Below are positions 11,840 to 20,698 of a stretch of DNA of 64,000 nt, piece by piece; the first letter of the stretch is position 1; each line of letters begins with the position of its first letter. The notes below the pieces were generated by a model. That model was not told the DNA's origin. It was given only the letters and a program-made list of their open reading frames with translations, and made no database searches. A program made the position numbers and the translations under genes. The DNA is from Streptomyces sp. HUAS YS2 (GTDB taxonomy: Bacteria; Actinomycetota; Actinomycetes; Streptomycetales; Streptomycetaceae): the NCBI RefSeq assembly GCF_033343995.1, contig NZ_CP137573.1, forward strand, positions 2,389,001 to 2,453,000, in the 5' to 3' direction.

Positions 11840-12838
11840 ATGCCGTTCACCGTCGTCCGGTTCAATCTCGTCGATCCGCACGCCACCCCCGAGTCCCTCG
11901 CGGAGCGCTACCGCGCCGCCCTGGACATGGCCGCGTACCTGGACGAGCAGGGTGTCGACACCGTGCAGACGGAGGAGCACCACGGCGCCGAGAACAACTG
12001 GCTGCCCTCCCCCTTCGCCTTCGCCGCCGGTGTCTTCGGGGCCACCAGGCGCATCGCGGTCACCGTCTCCGCGATCATCGGGCCGCTGCACGACCCGCTG
12101 CGGCTCGCGGAGGAGATCGCCGTCCTGGACCTGATGAGCCGGGGCCGCCTGGTCACCGTCGCGGGCATCGGGTACCGGCCGGAGGAGTACGAGGCGCTCG
12201 GCGTCGACTGGGGGCGGCGCGGCAAGCTGCAGGACCTGCTCCTGGAGACGCTGCTGCGGGCCTGGACCGGCGAGCCGTTCACGTACCAGGGCCGTACGGT
12301 GCGGGTGACCCCGCGCCCGTACACCCGCCCGCACCCGCTGCTGCTGGTCGGCGGCTCGTCGAGGGCCGCGGCCCGGCGCGCAGCGCGGCTCGGGCTGCCG
12401 CTCTTCCCCAGCGCGCACCTGCCGGAGCTGGCGACGTACTACACGGAGCGCTGCGCGGAGTACGGGACCGAGGGCTGGACGATGATGCCCGGCGAGGAGA
12501 CCCCGCTGCTGCACCTGTCGGAGGACCCGGACAGGACCTGGGCCGAGTACGGCGAGCACTTCCTGCACGAGGCACGGACGTACGCGTCCTGGCAGTCGAA
12601 GGACATCACCTCGGCCGTGAGGTCGGGGGCGTCGACCGTGGCGGAGCTGCGGGCCGAGGGCGTGTACCGGATCGTCACGCCGGACGAGTGCGTGGCGCTC
12701 GGGCAGCGCCTGGAGAGCCTGGTCTTCCATCCGCTGTGCGGCGGGATGCCGGTGGAGGAGGGCTGGCGCAGCATGCGACTGCTCTGCGAGAGCGCACTGC
12801 CCCGGCTCAAGGCATCGGGCCAGGAACCGGGGCAGTGA
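11840..12838 (+). CDS. LLM-class (luciferase-like) flavin-dependent oxidoreductase
   Basis: A 332-residue member of the bacterial luciferase-like monooxygenase superfamily, which uses FMN or F420. Start ATG 11840 with GGAGGGGAACCC upstream. Typical elements are QTEEHHGAENNWLPSPFAFA at the front, AEEIAVLDLMSRGRLVTVAG, and the ring-binding stretch PLLLVGGSSRAAARRAARLG. The substrate is not predictable. It converges on glcP with only 24 bases between the stops. Confidence 0.88.
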   Translation: MPFTVVRFNLVDPHATPESLAERYRAALDMAAYLDEQGVDTVQTEEHHGAENNWLPSPFAFAAGVFGATRRIAVTVSAIIGPLHDPLRLAEEIAVLDLMSRGRLVTVAGIGYRPEEYEALGVDWGRRGKLQDLLLETLLRAWTGEPFTYQGRTVRVTPRPYTRPHPLLLVGGSSRAAARRAARLGLPLFPSAHLPELATYYTERCAEYGTEGWTMMPGEETPLLHLSEDPDRTWAEYGEHFLHEARTYASWQSKDITSAVRSGASTVAELRAEGVYRIVTPDECVALGQRLESLVFHPLCGGMPVEEGWRSMRLLCESALPRLKASGQEPGQ

Positions 12839-12862
12839 CGTAGAGGAGAGGGGCAGCGGGGA

Positions 12863-14296
12863 TTAGCCCATCTCCTCCAACGCCTTGCCCTTCGTCTCCT
12901 TGACGTACCGCAGCACGAAGGGGATCGAGAGCACGGCGAAGACCGTGTAGATCACGTAGGTGCCGGACAGGTTCCAGTCGGCGAGCGACGGGAAGCTGGC
13001 CGTGATGGCCCAGTTGGCGATCCACTGCGCGGACGCGGCGACGCCGAGCGCGGCGGCGCGGATCCGGTTGGGGAACATCTCGCCGAGGAAGACCCAGACC
13101 ACCACGCCCCAGGAGAGGGCGAAGAAGAGCACGAAGACGTGGGCGGCGACGAGCGCCACGACGCCCTGCGCGGTGGGCAGCTTGCCGTCGACGAGATCGG
13201 CCGAGAACGCCCAGGCCTCGAAGGCGAGCGCGATCGCCATGCCGACGGAGCCGACGAGCGCCAGCGGCTTGCGGCCCACCCGGTCGACCAGGACCATCGC
13301 GATCACGGTGCCGACGATGTTGATGATCGACGTGGTGAACGAGTAGAAGAACGAGCTCGACGGGTCGATGCCGACGGACTGCCAGAGCGTCGAGGAGTAG
13401 TAGAAGGCGACGTTGATGCCGACCAGCTGCTGGAAGACCGAGAGTCCGATGCCGACCCAGACGATGGGCAGCAGCTTGAAGCGGCTGCCGGCGACCAGCA
13501 GGTCCTTGAAGGTGGACTTGTGCTCGCTGCGCATCGCCAGCTCGATCTCGGCGACGCGGTGGTCGAGGTCGACGCCGTGGCCCTCGACCTCGGCGAGCAC
13601 CTCCTTGGCCCGGTCGGTCTTCCCTACGGAGATCAGGAAGCGCGGCGACTCGGGGATCGCGAAGGAGAGCAGGCCGTAGAGCAGGGCGGGCACGACCATG
13701 ACGCCGAGCATCCACTGCCAGGCCTCCAGGCCGCCGATCTCGCCACGCTGGTCGCCGTCGGCGAGCTGCAGGATCCCGTAGTTGACGAGCTGGGAGACGG
13801 CGATGCCGATGACGATGGCGGCCTGCTGGAAGGAGCCGAGCCGGCCGCGGTAGGCGGCGGGGGCGACCTCGGCGATGTACGCGGGGCCGATCACCGAGGC
13901 CATGCCGATGGCGAAGCCGCCGATGATCCGCCAGAAGGCGAGGTCCCACAGCGCGAACGGGAGCGCGGAGCCGACGGCGCTGATGGAGAACAGCACGGCG
14001 GAGATCTGCATGCAGCGGATGCGGCCGATGCGGTCGGCCATCCGGCCGGCGGTCGCGGCGCCGATGGCACAGCCGATCAGGGCGATGGCGATGACCTGCG
14101 CGAGGGTGCCGGAGCCGATGTCGTACCGGTCGCGGATCGCCTCGACGGCGCCGTTGATGACGGAGCTGTCGTAACCGAAGAGGAAACCGCCCATGGCCGC
14201 GGAGGCCGTGATGAAGATGACGTGTCCGAGATGGTCCGGATGGGCGGCCCGGCCCTCCGAGGGCGGCGGCGTGGGGGCCTTCGCGGCACTGGTCAC
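12863..14296 (-). CDS. glcP: Major facilitator sugar permease, GlcP-type glucose transporter
   Basis: A proton-sugar symporter of the MFS sugar-porter family. In S. coelicolor the gene at this position (SCO5578) encodes glucose permease GlcP, needed for glucose uptake and carbon repression. The GTG at 14296 with AGGAG upstream gives 477 residues and 12 predicted membrane segments. Signatures include GGFLFGYDSSVINGA in helix 1, GRMADRIGRIRC, PESPRFLI in the central loop, QQLVGINVAFYY in helix 7, and DRVGRKPL. The upstream region is packed with inverted repeats. Confidence 0.88.
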   Translation of the reverse strand: MTSAAKAPTPPPSEGRAAHPDHLGHVIFITASAAMGGFLFGYDSSVINGAVEAIRDRYDIGSGTLAQVIAIALIGCAIGAATAGRMADRIGRIRCMQISAVLFSISAVGSALPFALWDLAFWRIIGGFAIGMASVIGPAYIAEVAPAAYRGRLGSFQQAAIVIGIAVSQLVNYGILQLADGDQRGEIGGLEAWQWMLGVMVVPALLYGLLSFAIPESPRFLISVGKTDRAKEVLAEVEGHGVDLDHRVAEIELAMRSEHKSTFKDLLVAGSRFKLLPIVWVGIGLSVFQQLVGINVAFYYSSTLWQSVGIDPSSSFFYSFTTSIINIVGTVIAMVLVDRVGRKPLALVGSVGMAIALAFEAWAFSADLVDGKLPTAQGVVALVAAHVFVLFFALSWGVVVWVFLGEMFPNRIRAAALGVAASAQWIANWAITASFPSLADWNLSGTYVIYTVFAVLSIPFVLRYVKETKGKALEEMG

Positions 14297-14343
14297 ATGG
14301 ACTCCTGGGGCCCGGGCGGCGTCGCCGGGGGTGGGGGGCGAGC

Positions 14344-14490
14344 CCTTCAAGTGGCGCACAACTTCACGCCGCCCACCACTTGAAGGTAAAAGCAACGTTG
14401 CAGAGACTATTCCTTCAAGTTTCGAAGTCAATACCCGGGATCGAATGAGCCGCAGAGTTCCCCTCGGGACTGGATGTTCAAGTCTTGAAC
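14344..14490 (-). promoter_or_regulatory. glcP upstream region with several palindromes
   Basis: The gap between the smc stop and the glcP start holds a cluster of dyads. An 11-base inverted pair (CCTTCAAGTGG at 14344-14354, its complement at 14376-14386) is spaced about three helical turns apart. A perfect palindrome GCAACGTTGC (14392-14401) resembles LacI-family operators. CCTTCAAGTTTCGAAG (14412-14427) repeats the same half-site. A perfect dyad GTTCAAG-T-CTTGAAC lies at 14476-14490. CTTCAAG/GTTCAAG is shared by four of these elements. I read this as an operator array for glcP; the regulator is unknown. Confidence 0.65.
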
Positions 14491-14519
14491 ATACTCTCGG
14501 ATGCGGGCCGTGTGTGGGC

Positions 14520-17500
14520 TCAGCGCAGCCGCTGGCTGATGACCTTCGAGACGCCGTCGCCCTGCATGGACACCCCGTACAGCGCGTCCGCGACCTCCAT
14601 CGTCCGCTTCTGGTGCGTGATCACGATCAGCTGGGAGGACTCCTGGAGTTCCTGCATGATCCGGATCAGCCGCTGGAGGTTGGTGTCGTCGAGCGCCGCC
14701 TCGACCTCGTCCATCACGTAGAACGGGCTGGGCCGGGCCTTGAAGATGGAGACCAGCAGCGCCACGGCGGTCAGCGAGCGCTCGCCACCGGACAACAGCG
14801 ACAGCCGCTTGACCTTCTTGCCCGGCGGGCGGGCCTCGACGTCGACACCGGTGGTGAGCATGTTGTCCGGATCGGTCAGGACGAGCCGGCCCTCGCCGCC
14901 GGGGAACAGCCGGGAGAAGACGCCCTCGAACTCGCGGGCGGTGTCCCGGTACGCCTCCGTGAAGACCTGCTCGACCCGCTCGTCGACCTCCTTCACCACC
15001 TGAAGGAGGTCGGTACGGGTCTTCTTCAGGTCCTCCAGCTGCTCGGAGAGGAACTTGTGGCGTTCCTCCAGCGCCGCGAACTCCTCCAGGGCGAGCGGAT
15101 TCACCTTTCCGAGCTGCTGGTACGCCCGTTCGGCCGCCTTGAGCCGCTTCTCCTGCTCCGCGCGGACGAACGGGCGGGGCTGGTTGCGCGGGTGGTCGGG
15201 GTCCTCGGGCAGCTCCTCGCCCTCGGCGGGCGGGGCCGGCGGTACGAGCTGGTCGGGGCCGTACTCGGAGACCAGCCCGGCCGGTTCGACGCCCAGTTCC
15301 TCCAGGGCCTTGGTCTCCAGCTGCTCGATCCGCATCCGCTTCTCGGCGCCGAGGACCTCGCCCCGGTGGACCGAGTCGGTCAGCTTGTCGAGTTCGGCCT
15401 TCAGGTCGCGGCCCTGGGCGCGGGCGGCGGCGAGCCCCTGCTCGCGGGCCGCCTTCGCGGCCTCGGCGAGGGCCCGTTCCTGCTCGGCCCGGACCACGGA
15501 GACCTCGACGTGCGCGAGGAGGGTACGGGTGCCGGCCGCGACGGCGGCGGCGACCTCGGCCTCGTGGCGCAGCCGGGCGCGGCGCTGTTCGGCGCGGGCC
15601 CGGGCCTCGCGCTCGGCGCGGGCGCCGCGGTCGAGGGAGTCTGCCCGGCCGGCCAGGCCCTTGACCCGCTCCTCGTGGGTACGGACCTGGAGCCGGGCCT
15701 CCATCTCGGTCTGGCGGGCGTTGGCGCCGTCGGCGGCGAGCCGGTCGCGGACGGAGGTGTCGGGCTCCTCCTCCGCCGGGGACTCCTCCGCGACGAGCAG
15801 CCGCTCCGTCAGTTCCTCGGCGTCGATGAGGGCCTTGTCCAGGGCCTCCTGCGCGCGGGTCGCCGCGGCGGCGGCCCGCTCGGCCTCGCCGGCCGCGCCG
15901 CGGGCCTGCCCGGCGAGGCGGCCGAGCCGCTGGGCGACCGCGGACTTCTCCCGGTCGGCGGTACGGCGCCGCTCCCCCAGCTCCTCGACGAGCCCGGCGG
16001 CGGCGCGGCGCCGCTCGACCGCGGCCTCCTGCGCCTCGGCCAGCTCCGCGCAGCGCACGGCCAGCTCGGCCAGCTCGGCCGCGGCCTCGTCCACGGACGC
16101 CTGCACTTCGAGCAGACTGGGCGCGCCGGCGGAGCCACCCTGCGCGAAGTGCGCCCCGAGCAGATCCCCCTCTGCAGTGACGGCGGTGACCCCGGGCCGC
16201 GCGTAAACGACCTCCTCGGCCTCCTCCAGCGTCCCGACGACAACGATCCCATCGAGCAACCGCCACACGGAACCGAGGAGTTCGCCGGGACCCCGCACGT
16301 ACTGGGCGACGGGCGCGGGGGCGAGGGCAGGCGTTCCGCCGGCCACGGAGCCGGACCCCGCCGGCACGGCAGCCGATGCGTCCGGCCCGCCCTGCGCGGG
16401 CGCGCGGGTCTCGCCGCGATCGACCGATCCGGCCGGCGTACCGGCCGCCGGGTCACCGGCCACGGAGCCGGACCCCGGCGCGACCGCGCCCACGGAGGGC
16501 CGGCCGCCGTCGGCGGCGGCGTGCGCCTGCCCCGCCGGGGCCGCGTCAGGCGCTGCCGGCACGGCAGCCGACGCGTCCGGGCCGCCCTGCGCGGGCGCGC
16601 GGGTCTCGCCGCGATCGGCCGACCCGGCCGGCGTACCGGCGGCCGGGTCGCCGGCCACGGAGTCGGATCCTGGCGCGGCCTCGGCCGCCGAGGGCCGAGC
16701 GCCCTCGGCGGCATCGTGCGCCGGCCCGCCGGTCGGCCCTGCCGTGCGGCCGGCGGCCTCGCCGTCCGCGCGCTCGGGCTCCGGCCACTCCGTGCCTGTC
16801 ACCAGGAGGGCCGCTCGGCCGCCGTCCTGTTTGCGCAGGAGGCGGATCGCTTCCGCCGCCGCTCGTGGGTCCGCGACCGCGACGGCGTCGGCGGCCGCGC
16901 CGAGGGCGGCGGCGACCGGGACCTCGAAGCCGGGGGTCACCGTCAGGAGTTCGGCGGCCGGGCCGAGCAGGCCGGTCAGGGTGTCGCGGGCGGCGAGCAG
17001 CGCGCCCGTACCGTCCTTGCGGCGCAGGCCGAGCGCGAGGGCCTCGTGGCGGGCCTGGGTCGCGGCGCGGCGGCGTTCGGCCGCGGTCGTCGCCTCGCGG
17101 GCGGCGGTCAGCGCGGACTCGGCGTCGGCGAGGGCGCCGCGGGCGGCCTCGTGCCGCTCGCCCAGCTCGGTGTCGTCCGCGTCGAGCCCGTCGACCTCCG
17201 CCTTGAGCTGCTCGTACTCCTCCTGGGCCGCCTCCGCCCGCTCCGCCGCCTCGTCGCGCGCCGCGGCGAGCCGGTCGATCTCGGCCTGCGCGGACGCGGC
17301 CCGTGAACGGGCCGCGTTGACCTGCCCGTGCAGCCGGGCCAGGCCCTCGCGCCGGTCGGCGATCGCCCGCGCCGCGTCCTTGAGCCGGCGTTCCTCGACC
17401 GCGAGTTCGCGCTCCAGTTCGGCGCGGTGGGCGACGGTGTCCTCCAGGGCCCGTTCCGCCGCCTCCAGCGCGGCCTCGAGCTCCGCCTCCTGCTCGCGGA

Positions 17501-18509
17501 TCCGGGCGGCCTCGCGCTCCATGTCCTCCGGGTCGCGGCCCCGCCGCTCCTCCGCGGGCTGCGCGGTGGCACTCTTCACCCGCGCGTCGGCCAGCGAGAT
17601 CGTGCCGCGTACCCGCTCGGCGAGCTGGGAGAGTTCGTACCAGGTCTGCTGGGCGCGCTGGAGACGAGGCGCGAGCCGCCGCACCTCGTCCTCGAGTTCG
17701 GCCTCGCGGGACTGCGCGGCCCGCAGCTCCGCCTCGACGCTCTCCTTGCGGGCGAGCAGCGCTGCCTCGTCGGCGACCTCGGCGCTGAGCGCCTCGCGGA
17801 GCCGGACGAGGTCGTCGGCGAGCAGCCGCAGCCGCGCGTCGCGCAGGTCGGCCTGGATGACGGCGGCGCGGCGGGCGACGGCCGCCTGCCGGCCGAGCGG
17901 CTTGAGCTGCCGGCGCAGTTCGTCGGTGAGGTCCTGGACGCGCGCGAGGTTCGCCTGCATCGCGTCGAGCTTCCTCAGCGCCTTCTCTTTCCGCTTGCGG
18001 TGCTTGAGGACGCCGGCCGCCTCCTCGATGAAGGCGCGCCGGCCGGTCGGGTCGGCGTGCAGGACGGAGTCCAGCTGGCCCTGGCCGACGATGACGTGCA
18101 TCTCGCGGCCGATGCCGGAGTCGGAGAGGAGGTCCTGGATGTCGAGCAGCCGGCAGGTGTCGCCGTTGATCTGGTACTCGCTGCTGCCGCCCCGGAACAT
18201 GATCCGGGTGATGGTGACCTCGGCGTAGTCGATGGGCAGCGCGCCGTCGGAATTGTCGATCGTCAGCGAGACCTCGGCGCGGCCGAGCGGCGGCCGGCCG
18301 GTCGTGCCGGCGAAGATGACGTCCTCCATCTTCCCGCCGCGCAGCGACTTCGCGCCCTGCTCGCCCATGACCCAGGACAGCGCGTCCACCACGTTGGACT
18401 TGCCGGATCCGTTCGGCCCGACGACGCACGTGATGCCGGGTTCGAACCTCAGCGTGGTGGCCGAGGCGAACGACTTGAACCCGCGCAGGGTCAGGGCCTT
18501 GAGATGCAC
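14520..18509 (-). CDS. smc: Chromosome condensation protein SMC with enlarged hinge
   Basis: ATPase of the SMC-ScpAB condensin that compacts and segregates chromosomes. It starts at ATG 18509 (MHLKALTLRGFKSFASATTL). Walker A GPNGSGKS is at 31-38, the signature LSGGERSL near 1235, and Walker B with VMDEVEAALDD near 1260; the arms are long coiled coils. At 1329 residues it is about 140 longer than the roughly 1186 of S. coelicolor SMC (from memory). The excess is an Ala/Gly/Pro-rich stretch at about 580-735, inside the hinge, built from a 39-residue unit repeated 2.3 times. The reading frame stays open, so it looks functional. A stem-loop separates it from the small coiled-coil gene upstream. 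Confidence 0.96.
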   Translation of the reverse strand: MHLKALTLRGFKSFASATTLRFEPGITCVVGPNGSGKSNVVDALSWVMGEQGAKSLRGGKMEDVIFAGTTGRPPLGRAEVSLTIDNSDGALPIDYAEVTITRIMFRGGSSEYQINGDTCRLLDIQDLLSDSGIGREMHVIVGQGQLDSVLHADPTGRRAFIEEAAGVLKHRKRKEKALRKLDAMQANLARVQDLTDELRRQLKPLGRQAAVARRAAVIQADLRDARLRLLADDLVRLREALSAEVADEAALLARKESVEAELRAAQSREAELEDEVRRLAPRLQRAQQTWYELSQLAERVRGTISLADARVKSATAQPAEERRGRDPEDMEREAARIREQEAELEAALEAAERALEDTVAHRAELERELAVEERRLKDAARAIADRREGLARLHGQVNAARSRAASAQAEIDRLAAARDEAAERAEAAQEEYEQLKAEVDGLDADDTELGERHEAARGALADAESALTAAREATTAAERRRAATQARHEALALGLRRKDGTGALLAARDTLTGLLGPAAELLTVTPGFEVPVAAALGAAADAVAVADPRAAAEAIRLLRKQDGGRAALLVTGTEWPEPERADGEAAGRTAGPTGGPAHDAAEGARPSAAEAAPGSDSVAGDPAAGTPAGSADRGETRAPAQGGPDASAAVPAAPDAAPAGQAHAAADGGRPSVGAVAPGSGSVAGDPAAGTPAGSVDRGETRAPAQGGPDASAAVPAGSGSVAGGTPALAPAPVAQYVRGPGELLGSVWRLLDGIVVVGTLEEAEEVVYARPGVTAVTAEGDLLGAHFAQGGSAGAPSLLEVQASVDEAAAELAELAVRCAELAEAQEAAVERRRAAAGLVEELGERRRTADREKSAVAQRLGRLAGQARGAAGEAERAAAAATRAQEALDKALIDAEELTERLLVAEESPAEEEPDTSVRDRLAADGANARQTEMEARLQVRTHEERVKGLAGRADSLDRGARAEREARARAEQRRARLRHEAEVAAAVAAGTRTLLAHVEVSVVRAEQERALAEAAKAAREQGLAAARAQGRDLKAELDKLTDSVHRGEVLGAEKRMRIEQLETKALEELGVEPAGLVSEYGPDQLVPPAPPAEGEELPEDPDHPRNQPRPFVRAEQEKRLKAAERAYQQLGKVNPLALEEFAALEERHKFLSEQLEDLKKTRTDLLQVVKEVDERVEQVFTEAYRDTAREFEGVFSRLFPGGEGRLVLTDPDNMLTTGVDVEARPPGKKVKRLSLLSGGERSLTAVALLVSIFKARPSPFYVMDEVEAALDDTNLQRLIRIMQELQESSQLIVITHQKRTMEVADALYGVSMQGDGVSKVISQRLR
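16335..16670 (-). repeat. Tandem repeats inside the smc hinge coding sequence
   Basis: Two near-identical 117-base units (16554-16670 and 16359-16475, offset 195 bases) and the start of a third (to about 16335). Each unit encodes a 39-residue block beginning GSxSVAGDPAAGTPAGS and ending DASAAVPA. Copies one and two are separated by a 26-residue spacer; copies two and three abut. All periods are multiples of three, so the frame is kept. Confidence 0.9.
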
Positions 18510-18626
18510 GCCCCCGGACTCTACCTGGCACCTCGCGTTTCACCCATGAAGGTGCAGGGCAGATCAGTCGGTAAGCCCGGGCGAACGTCCGGTGAACGGG
18601 GGTGTCGGGGGGCTCGGACAAGAAAG

Positions 18627-18648
18627 AAGGGACGCCGGGGCGTCCCTT
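18627..18648 (-). terminator. Terminator between small coiled-coil gene and smc
   Basis: A 10-bp stem AAGGGACGCC with its complement, followed on the minus strand by CTTTCTTGT. It lies about 70 bases past the stop of the 63-residue gene and 118 bases before the smc start. Confidence 0.75.
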
Positions 18649-18717
18649 GCATATTCTCGCGATGCGATGAGCGTGAGTGTTTCTCACCTGCGCCCAGGTG
18701 AGGGGGCAGCTGGTACA

Positions 18718-18909
18718 TCAGGTGAGCGCAGGCTCCGCCTTGGGTACGTCGAGGTCGAGCTGAGCGGCGGCAGCGTTGAGCGCGTCGTTCTCGGACTGGA
18801 TCCGAACGAGCTCGGATTCGAGGTCCTGGACGCGCTGCTGGAGCCGTCGCATCTCGGCGAGGAGTCGCGGGTCGGAGCCGCCGACGTAACCGAGAAGCGC
18901 CTTTGCCAT
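18718..18909 (-). CDS. Small coiled-coil protein next to smc, unknown function
   Basis: A 63-residue protein starting at ATG 18909, with GGAGG ten bases upstream. Residues 14-48 (RLLAEMRRLQQRVQDLESEL and onwards) form heptads typical of a short parallel coiled coil; the rest is a short glycine-containing N-terminus and an alanine-rich tail. There is no signal peptide or membrane segment. I have seen similar small proteins in many actinobacteria, always without a function. It has its own terminator, so it is probably not co-transcribed with smc. Confidence 0.75.
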   Translation of the reverse strand: MAKALLGYVGGSDPRLLAEMRRLQQRVQDLESELVRIQSENDALNAAAAQLDLDVPKAEPALT

Positions 18910-19325
18910 GATGGATGGTCCTCCACACTGAGTGACCGACCGAAGCGGTGTGGGTCGTGAGGGATTCGCACCCGCGGTGCTCGGCAGTACATCTTGTCGT
19001 GCCGGTTCTTACTGCCAAACAGCTAAGGTGCGCGGGGCTTCCAGAGTCTCACCAAAAAGTTTGACGGTCAACACGATCACGCCCCGTATCAACGGGCGAC
19101 CGGGGGGTCCGCGGCCGCAACTACATGCGGCGGCGCCTCGCAACTCGGTGCCCGGGGGGCGTGGAGATCATCCTTCCTCGCGCAGCCTGGCACGGCAAGT
19201 GTTTCTTGGCAATCACCAGGTCGTTTCCGTCCCAGGGGGCGCACGCGGCGGGCGCGCGGGGAGGCGCACGAACCCGCCCGAGGGCCGTGGTGGACCCGCC
19301 GGGCGGAGTACGTCCGTCAAGATCG
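18910..19325. other. Intergenic stretch without a recognised gene
   Basis: The region carries the promoter side of the small coiled-coil gene and the 3' flank of the acylphosphatase gene. Open frames crossing it have poor codon patterns. A tRNA-like string near 18955-19030 does not fold (see rejected items). Confidence 0.5.
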
Positions 19326-19607
19326 TCAGCGCACGGCGAAGCCGTCGTAGCCGCCGCGCGGGGTGTCCCAGATCTCAGTGACCCCGTCGACGCGGCCGGG
19401 CGTGTCGTCGGAGCGCAGCCACTCCAGCAGACGGTGGCAATTCTCACTCGGGCCCTCGGCCACGACCTGCACCCGCCCGTCGTCGAGGTTCAGCGCGAAG
19501 CCGACGAGGCCGCCGATCTCCAGAGCGTTTGCCCTGGTGAACCATCGGAAGCCCACTCCCTGTACTCGGCCGCGTACCCAGGCGGTGAGCCGCACATCTT
19601 CGTTCAT
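19326..19607 (-). CDS. acyP: Acylphosphatase
   Basis: Small cytosolic enzyme that hydrolyses acyl phosphates. The 93 residues are normal for the family. The signature [18 protein letters not shown] contains the catalytic arginine, and the following [21 protein letters not shown] contains the catalytic asparagine and the EG end of the motif. Start ATG 19607. It lies near smc as in other streptomycetes, diverging from the CAP-domain gene. Confidence 0.93.
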   Translation of the reverse strand: MNEDVRLTAWVRGRVQGVGFRWFTRANALEIGGLVGFALNLDDGRVQVVAEGPSENCHRLLEWLRSDDTPGRVDGVTEIWDTPRGGYDGFAVR

Positions 19608-19763
19608 GGCTGCACGCTAACCGTCCAATTCCACACGGAGCACCCCGCCCCCACGCGTCATGGCGTACAGTCCCCACGCATTGGAGCTCACCCGTTCGGG
19701 CGTGTCCGATTGACAGTCGCACACAAGCGATCACGAGGTAGGCAGAACAGGAAGGCAGAGCGG

Positions 19764-20585
19764 ATGGGACGCCATCGACGGAAGCGCGGGATACCCGTGC
19801 GCACCGGGCTGCTCGGCGCCTCCGCCGCGGTGGCGGTCGGCGCCGTCGCGGTCGCCTCGGGCCTGCTGCCCGGCGGCGACACGTTCGACGTGGGCAGCGC
19901 GGACAACACGGCTCAGGCACAGCGGCGGGACACGGCGGAGCTGCTGACCCAGCAGGGCGGCACGAGCGCGACGCCGTCGCAGGAGAGCCAGGCCACGCGG
20001 GGCGCGGGAAGCACGTCCCCCAGCGCGAAGCCCAAGCCGACCCCGACCCCGACCCCCACCCCGACAAAGCCGACCCCGTCCGCGACGCCGACCAAGCCGG
20101 CCCCGAAGCCGACGAGGACCGCGACGCCGAAGCCTCAGCCGAAGCCCGAGCAGACGCGGGAGACGCAGAAGCCCGTCGAGCGCACCGTCCCGGTCCAGGC
20201 GGCCCGCGACGTCGCCGCCGAGGCCGAGGTGCTGCGCCTGGTCAACGCCGAGCGCGCCAAGGTGGGCTGCACCCCGGTCCAGGCGAGCGCCTCGCTGTCC
20301 CGGCTGGCGGGCGCGTTCAGCGCCGACATGGCGAACCGCGCGTTCTTCGACCACACCGACCCCGACGGCGACACCCCCTGGGACCGCGCCGAGCAGGCGG
20401 GCATCACCGGCCTGGGCGGCGAGAACATCGCCCGCGGCCAGGTCGACGCGGCCGCGGTGATGAAGGCCTGGATGAACAGCGACGGTCACCGCGCCAACAT
20501 CCTGAACTGCGACTACACCTCCCTCGGCGTCGGCGTCCATTTCGCCGACGGCGGCCCCTGGTGGACCCAGGACTTCGGCTTCTGA
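19764..20585 (+). CDS. Secreted CAP-domain protein with proline/threonine linker
   Basis: A 273-residue exported protein. ATG 19764 follows GGAAGG. Residues 1-35 form a signal or membrane anchor (RRKRG, then TGLLGASAAVAVGAVAVASG). Residues 90-140 are a Pro/Thr/Lys linker with PTPTPTPT runs. The C-terminal 125 residues are a CAP (SCP/PR-1) domain with LRLVNAERAKVGCTPV, FFDHTDPDGDTPWDR, GENIARG and SDGHRANIL, so the conserved His and Glu residues are present. Bacterial CAP proteins are extracellular or wall-associated and mostly of unknown activity. One cysteine pair is likely, in GCTPV and LNCDYT. Confidence 0.9.
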   Translation: MGRHRRKRGIPVRTGLLGASAAVAVGAVAVASGLLPGGDTFDVGSADNTAQAQRRDTAELLTQQGGTSATPSQESQATRGAGSTSPSAKPKPTPTPTPTPTKPTPSATPTKPAPKPTRTATPKPQPKPEQTRETQKPVERTVPVQAARDVAAEAEVLRLVNAERAKVGCTPVQASASLSRLAGAFSADMANRAFFDHTDPDGDTPWDRAEQAGITGLGGENIARGQVDAAAVMKAWMNSDGHRANILNCDYTSLGVGVHFADGGPWWTQDFGF

Positions 20586-20636
20586 GATTTCCGCAGGTCA
20601 GTGCCGGGCGGCCCCGAGGCACCCCGGACGCACGTG

Positions 20637-20669
20637 AGCCCCCTGCCTGTGCATGCAGGCCAGGGGGCT
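20637..20669. terminator. Terminator between CAP gene and small secreted peptide
   Basis: Stem AGCCCCCTG CCTG with complement and one unpaired base, loop TGCATG, followed on the plus strand by TTCGCTTG. It lies between convergent genes and can serve both. Confidence 0.75.
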
Positions 20670-20698
20670 TTCGCTTGTCGGTGAGTTCGGGTCGGGTG

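Noticed and set aside
16335-16780. SMC insertion considered as a double frameshift
   Set aside because: The frame stays open throughout, the repeat periods are multiples of three, and the hinge sequence resumes normally after it.
18950-19030. tRNA-like string (minus strand) with a GGGTGCGAATCCC T-loop-like segment and a D-arm-like AGCTGTTTGGCAGT
   Set aside because: No 5' strand complementary to the presumed 3' acceptor (ACGACCC) exists within tRNA distance, one T-stem pair fails, and there is no clear anticodon stem.
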